A stretch of DNA of 24,972 bases from an uncultured Collinsella sp. (GTDB taxonomy: Bacteria; Actinomycetota; Coriobacteriia; Coriobacteriales; Coriobacteriaceae): assembly GCA_902496845.1 (NCBI GenBank), contig CABVCJ010000028.1, positions 1 to 24,972 of the forward strand, given 5' to 3'. A program made the position numbers and the translations under genes. The first letter of the stretch is position 1; each line of letters starts with the position of its first letter. Below, in pieces: positions 1 to 7,703 of this stretch. The notes under the pieces were generated by a model. That model saw nothing but the letters and a program-made list of their open reading frames with translations. It did not search any database and had not been told where the DNA came from.

Positions 1-2
1 CG

Positions 3-707
3 CTGGCGCTGCCGGCGCCGCCGATGCGTATCGAGTGCTTCGATATCTCGACGCTGCACGGAACCTTTACCGTCGCCTCGATGGTGGTGTTTACCAACGG
101 ACGCGCCGACAAGAGCCAGTACCGTCGTTTTAAAATTCAGGCCGAATTGGACGAGGCAAACGACTTCGTGTCGATGTCCGAGGTTTTGGGACGACGCTAT
201 GCTCCCGAGCGCATGGCCGACGAGCGCTTTGGATCGCGCCCCGATTTGCTCGTTGTCGATGGCGGTAAGCCGCAATTGACCGCTGCGATCAAGCAACTTG
301 AGGCTCTTGGGCTCGATATACCAGTTTGTGGCTTGGCGAAGGCCGATGAGGAGGTTTTCGTGCCTTGGGACGAGACTCCCGTCGTGCTGCCGACCGGGTC
401 TGCTTCGCTCTATCTAATTAAACAGGTTCGCGATGAATCGCACCGTTTTGCCATCACGTTCCATCGCGAATTGCGCGATAAAGCCATGACGGTTTCGGTA
501 CTCGATGACGTTCCAGGCGTGGGACCCACCAGAAAACGTGCCCTTATGCGCCATTTTGGCTCGATGAAGCGTTTGCGCGCGGCGAGCGAGCAAGAGATCG
601 CGGAAGTTCGAGGCGTTCCGGCCGATGTCGCCAAAGCGGTCCACGAGGCACTTGTTGCATGGAATGCCGAACGCGCCCAGGCATCGGCCAACCGTTCCGA
701 AAACTAA
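3..707 (+). CDS. uvrC: Excinuclease ABC subunit C, 3' part (UvrC)
   Basis: C-terminal part of the UvrC subunit of the UvrABC nucleotide excision repair nuclease, which makes both incisions around a DNA lesion. The reading frame is open from the window edge, so the N-terminal GIY-YIG nuclease and UVR domains lie upstream. The visible part starts in the RNase H-like 5' endonuclease domain: the motif RIECFDIS, then TVASMVVF and KSQYRRFKI, and later DLLVVDGGKPQL, are UvrC hallmarks. The tail (LDDVPGVGPTRKRALMRHFG and EVRGVP) is the paired helix-hairpin-helix DNA-binding region. The ATG at 24 is an internal methionine, not the start. In many actinobacteria uvrC is followed directly by rapZ; here a sialic acid locus of about 10 kb separates them. 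Confidence 0.96.
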   Translation: MALPAPPMRIECFDISTLHGTFTVASMVVFTNGRADKSQYRRFKIQAELDEANDFVSMSEVLGRRYAPERMADERFGSRPDLLVVDGGKPQLTAAIKQLEALGLDIPVCGLAKADEEVFVPWDETPVVLPTGSASLYLIKQVRDESHRFAITFHRELRDKAMTVSVLDDVPGVGPTRKRALMRHFGSMKRLRAASEQEIAEVRGVPADVAKAVHEALVAWNAERAQASANRSEN

Positions 708-732
708 ACGTGCTTCTAAACAACTGATATAC

Positions 733-759
733 ATGATTGGCCGATTTTCAATCATTTAT
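733..759 (+). terminator. Weak hairpin terminator after uvrC
   Basis: ATGATTG (733-739) and CAATCAT (749-755) form a perfect 7-bp stem with a 9-nt loop, followed by the T-rich TTATTT. The stem is AT-rich, so termination is probably partial. Confidence 0.4.
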
Positions 760-798
760 TTCGCGGCGATTACCTGTCGATTTCGGGTTTTATTAACG

Positions 799-813
799 CT
801 AAAACGTTTGACT
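799..813. promoter_or_regulatory. LacI-type operator-like motif overlapping a -35-like box
   Basis: AAACGTTT (802-809) is a perfect 8-bp palindrome with a central CG, as in operators of LacI-family regulators. It overlaps TTGACT (808-813), a good -35 match, but the best -10 candidate (TATCCT, 835-840, with an upstream TG) lies 21 nt away, which is too far for a confident promoter. A longer palindrome with the same core lies upstream of gap. Confidence 0.25.
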
Positions 814-913
814 AGCCATGGTGAACAACCCTGCTATCCTGCGGGTTGACGATGACTGATATCTCACCTCGTCGATACATACTGTCTGGCGAATCGTTTG
901 TCAATGAATTCGG

Positions 914-936
914 TGAACGGTAGTAAATACCGTTCA
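914..936. promoter_or_regulatory. Perfect inverted repeat, candidate operator of the nan operon
   Basis: TGAACGGTA (914-922), five spacer bases, then TACCGTTCA (928-936): 9-bp arms with no mismatch. The size and symmetry fit a dimeric regulator. It lies about 140 bp before the binding-protein start codon in the control region of the sialic acid operon. The regulator is not in this window. Confidence 0.45.
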
Positions 937-975
937 AGCGTATGTATGTATCGGTCGCCGAGCGCGGCACCTCAG

Positions 976-1003
976 TTGGGTTCGTCGGTAGGTAAGGTAT
1001 ATA
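976..1003 (+). promoter_or_regulatory. Possible promoter of the nan operon
   Basis: TTGGGT (976-981) and TATATA (998-1003) are separated by 16 nt. The -35 half is a poor match and the assignment is tentative. It would give a leader of about 60 nt before the start codon at 1073. Confidence 0.3.
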
Positions 1004-1072
1004 TCGTCCGCAAGTTGCGCGGGGGCAAGTCTAGGTGCTCCCGGGTAAGATTCTCTATTGATAGGAGAAGAC

Positions 1073-2686
1073 ATGGCCATCATCAACAAGGGTATGTCCA
1101 GGCGTTCGTTCCTCGGCCTCACCGGCAGCGTCGCTGCTGTCGCAGGGCTTGGTCTCACCGGCTGCGGTGGCAGCTCCAACGACGAGGGTTCCGCTTCCGG
1201 TTCCGCCGATTCCGCCAACCGTGGCGGCGGTGTGATTACCGCTGGTTCCGCTTACGCTCCGTCCAGCTTCGATCCCGCCAGCACCGGCTCCGCTGTGGGC
1301 CTGGGTGCTAACTGGCACGTCGTCGAGGGTCTCTACGGCATCGATTACCACGACTACAGCACCTTCAACGAGCTCGCCACCGACGATCCCAAGTCCGTGG
1401 ACGACACTACCTTCGAGGTCACCATCCGCAAGGGCGCCAAGTTCTCCGATGGTACCGAGGTCACTGCTGACGACGTCGTCGCTTCCTACACCGCTTGCGC
1501 TGCTTCCGCTACCTATGCTCCGTTCTTCCAGCCCTTCGAGTCCATCGAGGCCAAGGATGCCAGCACTGTAACGGTCAAGACCAAGGTCCCCAACTTCTCC
1601 CTGCTCAAGGATCGTCTGGCCATCATCCGTGTTACCCCGGCTACTCAGTCCGAGGAGGATCGCGCCAAGCAGCCGATCGGTTCCGGCCCCTGGATGTACG
1701 ACTCTATCTCCGATACCGAGATCACCCTGGTTCCCAACCCCGAGTACAACGGTGAGTATACTGCCGAGGATAAGAAGATCCAGTACAGCATCCTGACCGA
1801 CCCCACCGCTCGCGTTACCGCCCAGCAGGAAGGCTCCACGCTCGTTATGGAGCTCGTCACCGCTGACGCCGTCGACCAGCTCGAGAGCGCTGGCTGCAAG
1901 ATCGACAACGTCCAGGGCTTCGGCACCCGCTTCATCATGTTCAACGTCGCCAAGGAGCCTTGGAACAACGTCAAGGTCCGTCAGGCCGTCATGTACGCGC
2001 TCGACACCGAGAAGATGATCACCAACACCTTCGCCGGCCTTGCCACCGCTGCCAGCTGCTACCTGCCCAAGAGCTTCACCAACTATCATGAGGCTTCCAC
2101 GGTGTACAAGACCGACGCCAAGAAGGCCAAGAAGCTCATCGAGGAGTCCGGCATCACCCCGGGTGCCATCACCCTGCGCACCACCGACAACGAGCAGATT
2201 AAGGGCATGGCCGCCCAGGTCAAGAACGACCTCGACGCTCTCGGCTTCGAGGTGACCATCCAGACCGATACCTCGCCGGCCACCTACGCTGCCATCGACG
2301 GCGGCGAGGCCTACGATATCCTCCTTGCCCCTGGCGATCCGTCCTGCTTCGGCGCTGACCCCGACCTGCTGCTCAACTGGTGGTACGGCGACAACGTCTG
2401 GATGCAGACCCGTTGCCCGTGGAAGGAGTCAGCTGAGTGGGAGAAGCTCCACGGTCTCATGGACGAGGCTCTTGCCGCCGAGGGCGACGAGCAGCAGAAG
2501 AAGTGGAACGAGTGCTTCGACATCATCGCCGACAACGCTGTTCTGTACCCCGTTGTCCACGTCAAGACCGTCTCCGCTTCCTGGGACGATCCGTCTACCG
2601 CGCCCAACGGCGAGGCCCTCGATGGCTTCAAGGGCATCGGCACGACGAGCATGTCCTTCAGGGGCGTCGCGACCGTCAAGGCCTAA
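1073..2686 (+). CDS. ABC transporter substrate-binding lipoprotein, probable sialic acid binding (SiaE-like)
   Basis: Extracellular solute-binding protein of the peptide/nickel class (SBP_bac_5), 537 residues. It would be anchored in the membrane and hand substrate to the permeases encoded just downstream. The N-terminus carries a twin-arginine motif (SRRSFLG, residues 9-15), a short hydrophobic stretch and the lipobox LTGC with Cys31, so it looks like a Tat-exported lipoprotein. A Ser/Gly-rich linker follows. The start ATG at 1073 is chosen because AGGAGA lies 5 nt upstream; a TTG at 1058 is in frame but has no ribosome site. The family mostly binds peptides, but a member of the same class serves the C. 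glutamicum sialic acid transporter, and the downstream nanA/nanK/nanE genes point to sialic acid. The binding specificity is inference. Confidence 0.88.
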   Translation: MAIINKGMSRRSFLGLTGSVAAVAGLGLTGCGGSSNDEGSASGSADSANRGGGVITAGSAYAPSSFDPASTGSAVGLGANWHVVEGLYGIDYHDYSTFNELATDDPKSVDDTTFEVTIRKGAKFSDGTEVTADDVVASYTACAASATYAPFFQPFESIEAKDASTVTVKTKVPNFSLLKDRLAIIRVTPATQSEEDRAKQPIGSGPWMYDSISDTEITLVPNPEYNGEYTAEDKKIQYSILTDPTARVTAQQEGSTLVMELVTADAVDQLESAGCKIDNVQGFGTRFIMFNVAKEPWNNVKVRQAVMYALDTEKMITNTFAGLATAASCYLPKSFTNYHEASTVYKTDAKKAKKLIEESGITPGAITLRTTDNEQIKGMAAQVKNDLDALGFEVTIQTDTSPATYAAIDGGEAYDILLAPGDPSCFGADPDLLLNWWYGDNVWMQTRCPWKESAEWEKLHGLMDEALAAEGDEQQKKWNECFDIIADNAVLYPVVHVKTVSASWDDPSTAPNGEALDGFKGIGTTSMSFRGVATVKA

Positions 2687-2746
2687 GACTCGTTTGAGTC
2701 ATATGTGGGGCGTCGGTCGTAAGGCAACGTCCTCATAGTTGAAACA

Positions 2747-2780
2747 AAGACCCGGGCGGCCTCGATGTCGCTCGGGTCTT
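2747..2780 (+). promoter_or_regulatory. Intercistronic stem-loop between binding protein and permease
   Basis: A 12-bp stem (arms 2747-2758 and 2769-2780, one G-U pair) with a 10-nt loop. No U-tract follows, so it is more likely an attenuator or a 3' stabiliser of the binding-protein message than a full terminator. This would fit the need for more binding protein than permease. Confidence 0.6.
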
Positions 2781-2783
2781 GTA

Positions 2784-2801
2784 ATGAGTATCCATACTCA
2801 T
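2784..2801. promoter_or_regulatory. Perfect 18-bp inverted repeat before the permease gene
   Basis: ATGAGTAT (2784-2791), CC, ATACTCAT (2794-2801): 8-bp arms without mismatch, right after the stem-loop and about 40 bp before the permease start. It could be an operator or a second RNA hairpin; with a 2-nt centre, a DNA site is more plausible. Confidence 0.35.
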
Positions 2802-2841
2802 ATACCAGTTGGTCCTACCGACAAAAGAAAGGGGAGAGAAC

Positions 2842-3798
2842 GTGAACAACTTTCTACGTTTGATTGGAAGGCGTCTCGTGGCGCTGCCGATCATGGCATT
2901 GGGCGTCACCGTCCTGGTGTTCTTCCTTATGTCGTTCTCCAAGACCGACCCCGCCTATACGGCGTTGGGTGACGGTGCCTCGCCCGAGGCGGTTGCCGAG
3001 TACCATGAGAAGTATGGTCTGGACGACCCCTGGCCCGTGCGCTACGTGCGCTACATGGGCGATCTGATCCATGGTGACATGGGCACCTATGGTGCTGCTC
3101 GCAACTCCGTTGCCAAGCGCATCTCCACGGCCCTGCCCGTCACGATGCAGCTGACCTTCATCGGTCTTGCCATCGGCGCGGTCGTCTCGTTTTTGCTCGG
3201 CGTCATCGCGGCACTGTATCGCGATAAATGGCCGGACCAAGTGATCCGCGTCTTTTCCATCGCCGGCTTGGCAACCCCGTCGTTCTGGCTTGCCGTTCTG
3301 TTGATTCTGCTGTTCTCTTCCTACCTTAAGGTGCTCCCGGCATCCGGTGCTCTGCCTCACTTCACCACCAACCCGGCTGGCTATCTGGGACGTATGATTA
3401 TGCCCGCTATCGCTCTGGCATTCCCGCTGACGGGCCAGATGACTCGTATCGTGCGTACGGCCATGGTTGAGGAGCTCGACAAGGACTACGTCCGCATGGC
3501 CCGTGGCGCCGGCGTTCCCGAGAAGGTCGTCGTCGGCATCAACGTTTTGCGCAACGCGCTGATCACCCCGGTCACCACCCTCGGTCTTAAGATCGGTTAC
3601 CTTATGGGCGGCGCCGTCGTCATCGAGGTCATCTTCAACCTCCCCGGCATGGGTACTGCGATTCTGCAGGGCGTTCAGGGCAACGAGGCGAACCTGGTTC
3701 AGGGCGTCGTCATCGTTGTTGCTCTTGCCTTCATCATCATCAACATCGTGGTTGACATGCTCTACCTGCTCATCAACCCGCGCATCAGGACGGTGTAG
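2842..3798 (+). CDS. ABC transporter permease, DppB/OppB type (SiaF-like)
   Basis: Integral membrane permease of the binding-protein-dependent transport family, 318 residues, one half of the translocation channel. A hydrophobic segment near the N-terminus (LVALPIMALGVTVLVFFLM) is followed by a periplasmic loop with the family pattern GDMGTYG and then several membrane segments. The cytoplasmic EAA-type loop that contacts the ATPase is seen in ARGAGVPEKVVVGINVLRNA. GTG at 2842 is preferred because the purine-rich GAAAGGGGAGAG lies just upstream; a TTG at 2809 is in frame but has no ribosome site. The stop is 3 nt before the next gene. Specificity is taken from the neighbouring sialic acid genes. 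Confidence 0.9.
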   Translation: MNNFLRLIGRRLVALPIMALGVTVLVFFLMSFSKTDPAYTALGDGASPEAVAEYHEKYGLDDPWPVRYVRYMGDLIHGDMGTYGAARNSVAKRISTALPVTMQLTFIGLAIGAVVSFLLGVIAALYRDKWPDQVIRVFSIAGLATPSFWLAVLLILLFSSYLKVLPASGALPHFTTNPAGYLGRMIMPAIALAFPLTGQMTRIVRTAMVEELDKDYVRMARGAGVPEKVVVGINVLRNALITPVTTLGLKIGYLMGGAVVIEVIFNLPGMGTAILQGVQGNEANLVQGVVIVVALAFIIINIVVDMLYLLINPRIRTV

Positions 3799-3801
3799 AT
3801 T

Positions 3802-5817
3802 ATGGTAAAGATTCGAGAGAAGCAAACCGAGCAGCTCGAGAAGGCTGCCTCCAAGGGGCTCAAGCTCGGTGGCTGGAAGAAGATGACGCTGTCTTCTAAG
3901 ATTGCCGCCGTCGTGCTGGTGTTGGTCGCCCTGACCGCGATTCTGGCGCCCCTTCTTGCCCCCTATAGCCCGGTCGAGATTTTCACTGCTCGCCAGGCTC
4001 CCGGCAATGGATTTATCTTCGGTACCGACGATAAGGGCCGCGACATCCTGTCGCGTATGCTTTACGGTGGCCGTTACTCGCTGATCATCGGCTTCGGTGC
4101 TACTGCCATGGCTCTGGTCTGCGGCTCGGTCGTGGGCGCCCTCGCGGCGGTTTCGCGCAAGTCCGTTTCCGAGGCGATCATGCGCATCCTGGACATCATC
4201 ATGTCCATCCCGGGCATCGCCCTCGCTGCCGTCTTCGTCTCCATCCTGGGCAATTCCGTGCCGTCGATCATCTTCGCCATTGGCTTTATGTACACTCCGC
4301 AGATTGCCCGTATCGTGCGCGCCAACATCGTGTCCGAGTACGGCGAGGACTATGTCCGCGCGGTCATCGTTTCCGGCGCCAAGGCTCCGTGGATTTTGAT
4401 CAAGCATGTTCTGCGTAACTGCATCGCCCCGATCATGGTCTTCACCGTTACCCTGGTCGCCGACGCCATCATCTTCGAGGCCTCGCTGACCTTTATCGGC
4501 GCTGGTATCCAGGAGCCCACCGCTACCTGGGGCAACATCCTCGCCGACGCCCGCGGTGGCGTGCTCGCTGGCCGTTGGTGGCAGGCGCTGTTCCCGGGTC
4601 TGGCTATCATGATCACCTGCCTGGCGCTCAACATCCTCTCCGAGGGCATTACCGACGCCATGGCCGCTGCTCCCTCCGCCGCCCTGGATCCGACCGATTC
4701 CTCCAAGCGCCGCGAGGCCGACCTGCTGGTCTCCGACCCCGTTCGCGCTTACAAGGAGCAGGCTCAGTCCCTGTCCGCCCGTCTTGGCGCCCTGCGCGAT
4801 GTCGAGCTCAAGCGTAACGACCGCCATGTGCCCGATGAGTCCGTTGAGCCGATCCTTTCGGTCCGTGATTTCTGCATCCAGTTTGAGCACCACGGTGATA
4901 TCAACGTCGTCGATCATGTCAACTTTGATGTCCGTCCTGGCCAGACCATGGGCCTGGTCGGTGAGTCCGGCTGCGGTAAGTCCATCACCACGCTGGCCAT
5001 CATGGGCCTGACCGACGATGACGAGCATCTTTCCGGTGAGGTTCTCTGGGAGGGCCGCGACCTGCTCAAGATGAGCAAGAAGGAGTGGTTCGGCCTGCGC
5101 GGTACCGATATCGCCATGGTCTATCAGGACGCCCTGTCCTCGCTCAACCCCTCCATGCTCATTTCCGCCCAGATGAAGCAGCTCACCAAGCGCGGCGGTA
5201 CCCGTAGCGCCGAGGAGCTCCTGGAGCTCGTGGGCCTCGACCCCAAGCGTACGCTCGAGAGCTATCCGCATGAGCTTTCCGGTGGTCAGCGTCAGCGCGT
5301 TCTGATCGCTATGGCCCTTACCCGCGACCCCAAACTGGTCATCTGCGACGAGCCCACGACCGCTCTGGACGTTACCGTCCAGAAGCAGGTCATCAAGCTG
5401 CTTAACGATCTTCAGGCCAAGCTCGGCTTTGCCATGATCTTCGTTTCGCACGACCTGGCACTGGTCGCCGAGGTCGCTCATAACATCACGGTTATGTACG
5501 CCGGCCAGGTTATCGAGCAGGCGCCCACCAAGGAGCTGCTCACCAACCCGATTCACGAGTACACCCGCGGCCTTCTGGGTTCCGTCCTGTCCATCGAGAG
5601 CGGTTCGGGCCGCCTGCACCAGGTGCCCGGCGCCGTTCCGAGCCCGCGCGATTTCCCCAAGGGCGATCGCTTCGCACCCCGCTCGAGCCATCCGCGCATT
5701 GGCCTGGACACCCGTCCGGTCTTCAAGCGCGTGCCCGGCACCGAGCACTTCTATTCCGAGCTCCCCGACGAGGTGCTCAAGGCAAATGGTTTGACCCCTC
5801 ACGCGGAGGTGATGTAG
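3802..5817 (+). CDS. Fused ABC transporter permease/ATP-binding protein (SiaG-like)
   Basis: One 671-residue polypeptide joining a DppC-type permease (about residues 30-290) to a DppD-type ATPase (about 349-600) through a linker of about 60 residues. The permease half has the family signature FGTDDKGRDILSRMLYGGR and an EAA-type loop (VIVSGAKAPWILIKHVLRN). The ATPase half has Walker A GESGCGKS (387-394), the signature LSGGQRQRV (492-500), Walker B LVICDEP with Asp516/Glu517, and the H-loop His550. The C-terminal extension resembles the oligo_HPY tail, but its usual cysteines are replaced (Asp622, Ser628). Such fusions are known for actinobacterial peptide-type importers, including SiaG of C. 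glutamicum. There is no frameshift at the junction. The gene is probably translationally coupled to the upstream permease. Confidence 0.92.
   Translation: MVKIREKQTEQLEKAASKGLKLGGWKKMTLSSKIAAVVLVLVALTAILAPLLAPYSPVEIFTARQAPGNGFIFGTDDKGRDILSRMLYGGRYSLIIGFGATAMALVCGSVVGALAAVSRKSVSEAIMRILDIIMSIPGIALAAVFVSILGNSVPSIIFAIGFMYTPQIARIVRANIVSEYGEDYVRAVIVSGAKAPWILIKHVLRNCIAPIMVFTVTLVADAIIFEASLTFIGAGIQEPTATWGNILADARGGVLAGRWWQALFPGLAIMITCLALNILSEGITDAMAAAPSAALDPTDSSKRREADLLVSDPVRAYKEQAQSLSARLGALRDVELKRNDRHVPDESVEPILSVRDFCIQFEHHGDINVVDHVNFDVRPGQTMGLVGESGCGKSITTLAIMGLTDDDEHLSGEVLWEGRDLLKMSKKEWFGLRGTDIAMVYQDALSSLNPSMLISAQMKQLTKRGGTRSAEELLELVGLDPKRTLESYPHELSGGQRQRVLIAMALTRDPKLVICDEPTTALDVTVQKQVIKLLNDLQAKLGFAMIFVSHDLALVAEVAHNITVMYAGQVIEQAPTKELLTNPIHEYTRGLLGSVLSIESGSGRLHQVPGAVPSPRDFPKGDRFAPRSSHPRIGLDTRPVFKRVPGTEHFYSELPDEVLKANGLTPHAEVM
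5805..5813 (+). promoter_or_regulatory. Strong ribosome binding site for the second ATPase
   Basis: GGAGGTGAT is a nearly complete match to the anti-Shine-Dalgarno sequence. It lies inside the end of the fused gene, and the start codon directly follows the stop codon, so it sets tightly coupled translation. Confidence 0.75.
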
Positions 5818-6645
5818 ATGAGCGAGACCGCAGTCAACGGCGTCGAGCCGATCATCTTCCTTGATGACGTCCACGTCACCTTTAGGACCCGTACCGGCTC
5901 GATTCTGCACCCCAACCTGGTTCACGCCGTCCAGGGTGTAACGATTAAGCTCATGCCCGGTCAGACGATCGGTATCGTCGGCGAGTCCGGTTGCGGTAAG
6001 TCCACCACCGCCAACGTCATGTGCGGCCTGCAGGCCCCCACGAGCGGCAAGGTCTACTTTAAGGGCAAGGACGTTACCAAACGTACCGCCGAGGACCGTC
6101 GCCACATGGGTCGCGTCATCTCGGTCGTGTTCCAAAACCCGGCCACGGCGCTCAACCCCCGCATGGTCGTTCGCGAGCAACTGCTCGACCCCATGCGCGT
6201 CCACAACCTGGGTACCGAGGCCGAGCAGGAGAAGCGCGTCAAGGAACTCTTGGAGCTCACCGGTCTGCCCAGCTCCGCCGCCGAGGTTCTTCCCGGCCAG
6301 CTTTCGGGCGGCCAGCGCCAGCGCGTCGCAATTGCCCGTGCCCTGTCGCTGAACCCCGATGCCATCATCGCCGACGAGCCCACCTCGGCTCTGGACGTTT
6401 CGGTCCGCGCACAGATTCTGAACCTGCTGACCGACCTTAAGAAGGAGCTCGGCCTGGCCATGGTGTTCATCAGCCATGACATCCAGACGGTCCGCTATAT
6501 CTCTGACGACATCATCGTTATGAATGGCGGCAAGATCGTCGAGCAGGGCGAGGCCAAGCAGGTCTTCCAGCACCCTCAGGACCCCTACACCAAGATGCTG
6601 CTCGGCGCTGCGCCGTCGCTGCTGCACCCCAAGCTCGGCGAATAG
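5818..6645 (+). CDS. ABC transporter ATP-binding protein, DppF type (SiaI-like)
   Basis: Cytoplasmic ATPase, 275 residues, which would pair with the ATPase half of the fused protein to power import. Walker A GESGCGKS is at 55-62, the signature LSGGQRQRV starts at 162, Walker B IIADEP has Asp186/Glu187, and the H-loop is SHD with His220. The protein ends at MLLGAAPSLLHPKLGE and lacks the C-terminal oligo_HPY extension with cysteines that most OppF/DppF proteins of about 320-340 residues carry, including the one at 23879-24907. The start ATG at 5818 abuts the upstream stop and has a near-perfect ribosome site. Confidence 0.92.
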   Translation: MSETAVNGVEPIIFLDDVHVTFRTRTGSILHPNLVHAVQGVTIKLMPGQTIGIVGESGCGKSTTANVMCGLQAPTSGKVYFKGKDVTKRTAEDRRHMGRVISVVFQNPATALNPRMVVREQLLDPMRVHNLGTEAEQEKRVKELLELTGLPSSAAEVLPGQLSGGQRQRVAIARALSLNPDAIIADEPTSALDVSVRAQILNLLTDLKKELGLAMVFISHDIQTVRYISDDIIVMNGGKIVEQGEAKQVFQHPQDPYTKMLLGAAPSLLHPKLGE

Positions 6646-6661
6646 CCTCGCTTTCCCTCCC

Positions 6662-6689
6662 GTGCGCCCGGTTCCCTTGCCGGGCGCAC
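6662..6689 (+). promoter_or_regulatory. Intercistronic stem-loop between transporter and esterase genes
   Basis: GTGCGCCCGG (6662-6671) and CCGGGCGCAC (6680-6689) form a perfect 10-bp GC-rich stem with an 8-nt loop. No U-tract follows, so partial termination or RNA end protection is more likely than full termination. Confidence 0.6.
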
Positions 6690-6725
6690 CTCCGTTGCGA
6701 TTTCGAAAGGTTGGGTTCACGAGCC

Positions 6726-7703
6726 ATGCCAAGTGCTCAGGAGCTACAACATCAATTTGGTGAATATCGAGGCGCCATGCCCCGTCCATCAGATTTCGAT
6801 CTCTTTTGGAAGGATCGCATGGCCGAGGCCGACGCCGTCGGGCTTGACTATGCGATCGACACGGCATCAGTCACCGATGCCGCGACCTGCCAACTTTTCG
6901 ACCTCTGGTATACCGGCATGTGTGGCGCTCGCCTGCATGCCAAGTACCTTAAACCCGTCTCGGACGAGCCCGTGCCATTGGTGCTTCAGTTCCATGGGTA
7001 TCCGGGTGCAAGCCGCAGCTGGTTTGAGCAGGCGTCGTTTGCGGGCATGGGCATGGCACTCATCGCCCTCGACTGCCCCGGCCAAGGAGGTCCCTCCGAG
7101 GACATTGGTGGATTTGAGGGCACAACGGTTGCCGGGCATATCGTCGCCGGCATCGACGGCGACCCGGCCAACCTCTACTATGTCCGCTTGCACCAAGATA
7201 TTCGCATCCTGTGCCGTATTGTTCGCGAGCTCGAGGGCATCGATCTTTCTCGTGTGTTTGTGAACGGCGCGTCGCAGGGTGGTGGTTTGGGCATTGCGAC
7301 CTGTGCGCTTAACAGCGAGCTTATCAATCGTGCCGCCATCCTCTATCCCTTCCTGTCAGATTTCCGCCTAGTCTGGGATTTGGATGCAGACGACATTGCC
7401 TACGAGGGCCTGCGCTATTGGTCTCGCTGGTTTGACGAGGACTCGACTCGTATTGACGAAGCCTATGCCAAGCTGGCGTACTTCGATTCCAAGAACTTTG
7501 CCCCTATGGTCAAATGCCCCGTGCTGTTTGGCACCGGCACAGCCGATATCGTCTGCCCGCCAGCGACGCAGTTTGCGGTCTATAACAACCTGACCTGCGA
7601 AAAGCGTCATGAGTTCTTTGAAGGCTTTGGCCACGAGGAGATTCAGGATTTTGACGATCTGATCATTCCGTTTTTCTGCAAGGGAGGGGAGGCTCATGTC
7701 TAA
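6726..7703 (+). CDS. Acetylesterase of the CE7/AXE1 family (acetylxylan esterase, cephalosporin-C deacetylase type)
   Basis: Alpha/beta hydrolase of 325 residues, the usual CE7 length, removing O-acetyl groups from sugars in the cytoplasm (no signal peptide). The catalytic triad is visible: Ser183 in GASQGG, Asp274 in TADIVCPP and His303 in GFGHEE. The oxyanion region FHGYPG and the CE7 loop DCPGQGGPSED are intact. The N-terminal pattern (ELQHQFGEYRGAMPRPSDFDLFW) supports the ATG at 6726, although AAAGG is a little distant (15 nt); a TTG at 6711 is the alternative. CE7 genes labelled acetylxylan esterase also occur in nan loci of other bacteria such as Streptococcus pneumoniae, so a role in de-O-acetylating sialic acids is reasonable but inferred. 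It overlaps the next gene by 8 nt. Confidence 0.9.
   Translation: MPSAQELQHQFGEYRGAMPRPSDFDLFWKDRMAEADAVGLDYAIDTASVTDAATCQLFDLWYTGMCGARLHAKYLKPVSDEPVPLVLQFHGYPGASRSWFEQASFAGMGMALIALDCPGQGGPSEDIGGFEGTTVAGHIVAGIDGDPANLYYVRLHQDIRILCRIVRELEGIDLSRVFVNGASQGGGLGIATCALNSELINRAAILYPFLSDFRLVWDLDADDIAYEGLRYWSRWFDEDSTRIDEAYAKLAYFDSKNFAPMVKCPVLFGTGTADIVCPPATQFAVYNNLTCEKRHEFFEGFGHEEIQDFDDLIIPFFCKGGEAHV

Larger units (their letters stand above)
708..1072. other. Intergenic region between uvrC and the nan locus
   Basis: A gene-free stretch of about 365 bases, more AT-rich than the flanking genes. It holds a weak hairpin after uvrC, an AAAACGTTT motif overlapping a TTGACT box, a perfect 9-bp-arm inverted repeat and a possible promoter close to the first nan gene; these are listed separately. 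Small frames here (for example 625-849 and 898-1311) lack coding character. It is the obvious control region of the sialic acid operon. Confidence 0.6.

Noticed and set aside
898..1311. Open frame starting in the nan control region
   Set aside because: It runs out of frame into the signal-peptide region of the binding protein and is Arg-rich without domain features.
6711..6725. TTG at 6711 as start of the first esterase
   Set aside because: It directly abuts the only purine-rich stretch, leaving no spacer; the ATG at 6726 fits the family's N-terminus better.
2854..6867. A 1337-codon open frame on the minus strand opposite the transporter genes
   Set aside because: It is antisense to four clear ABC transporter genes; its Asp/Gly/His/Gln-rich translation and lack of any domain are typical of the mirror of strongly codon-biased GC-rich genes.
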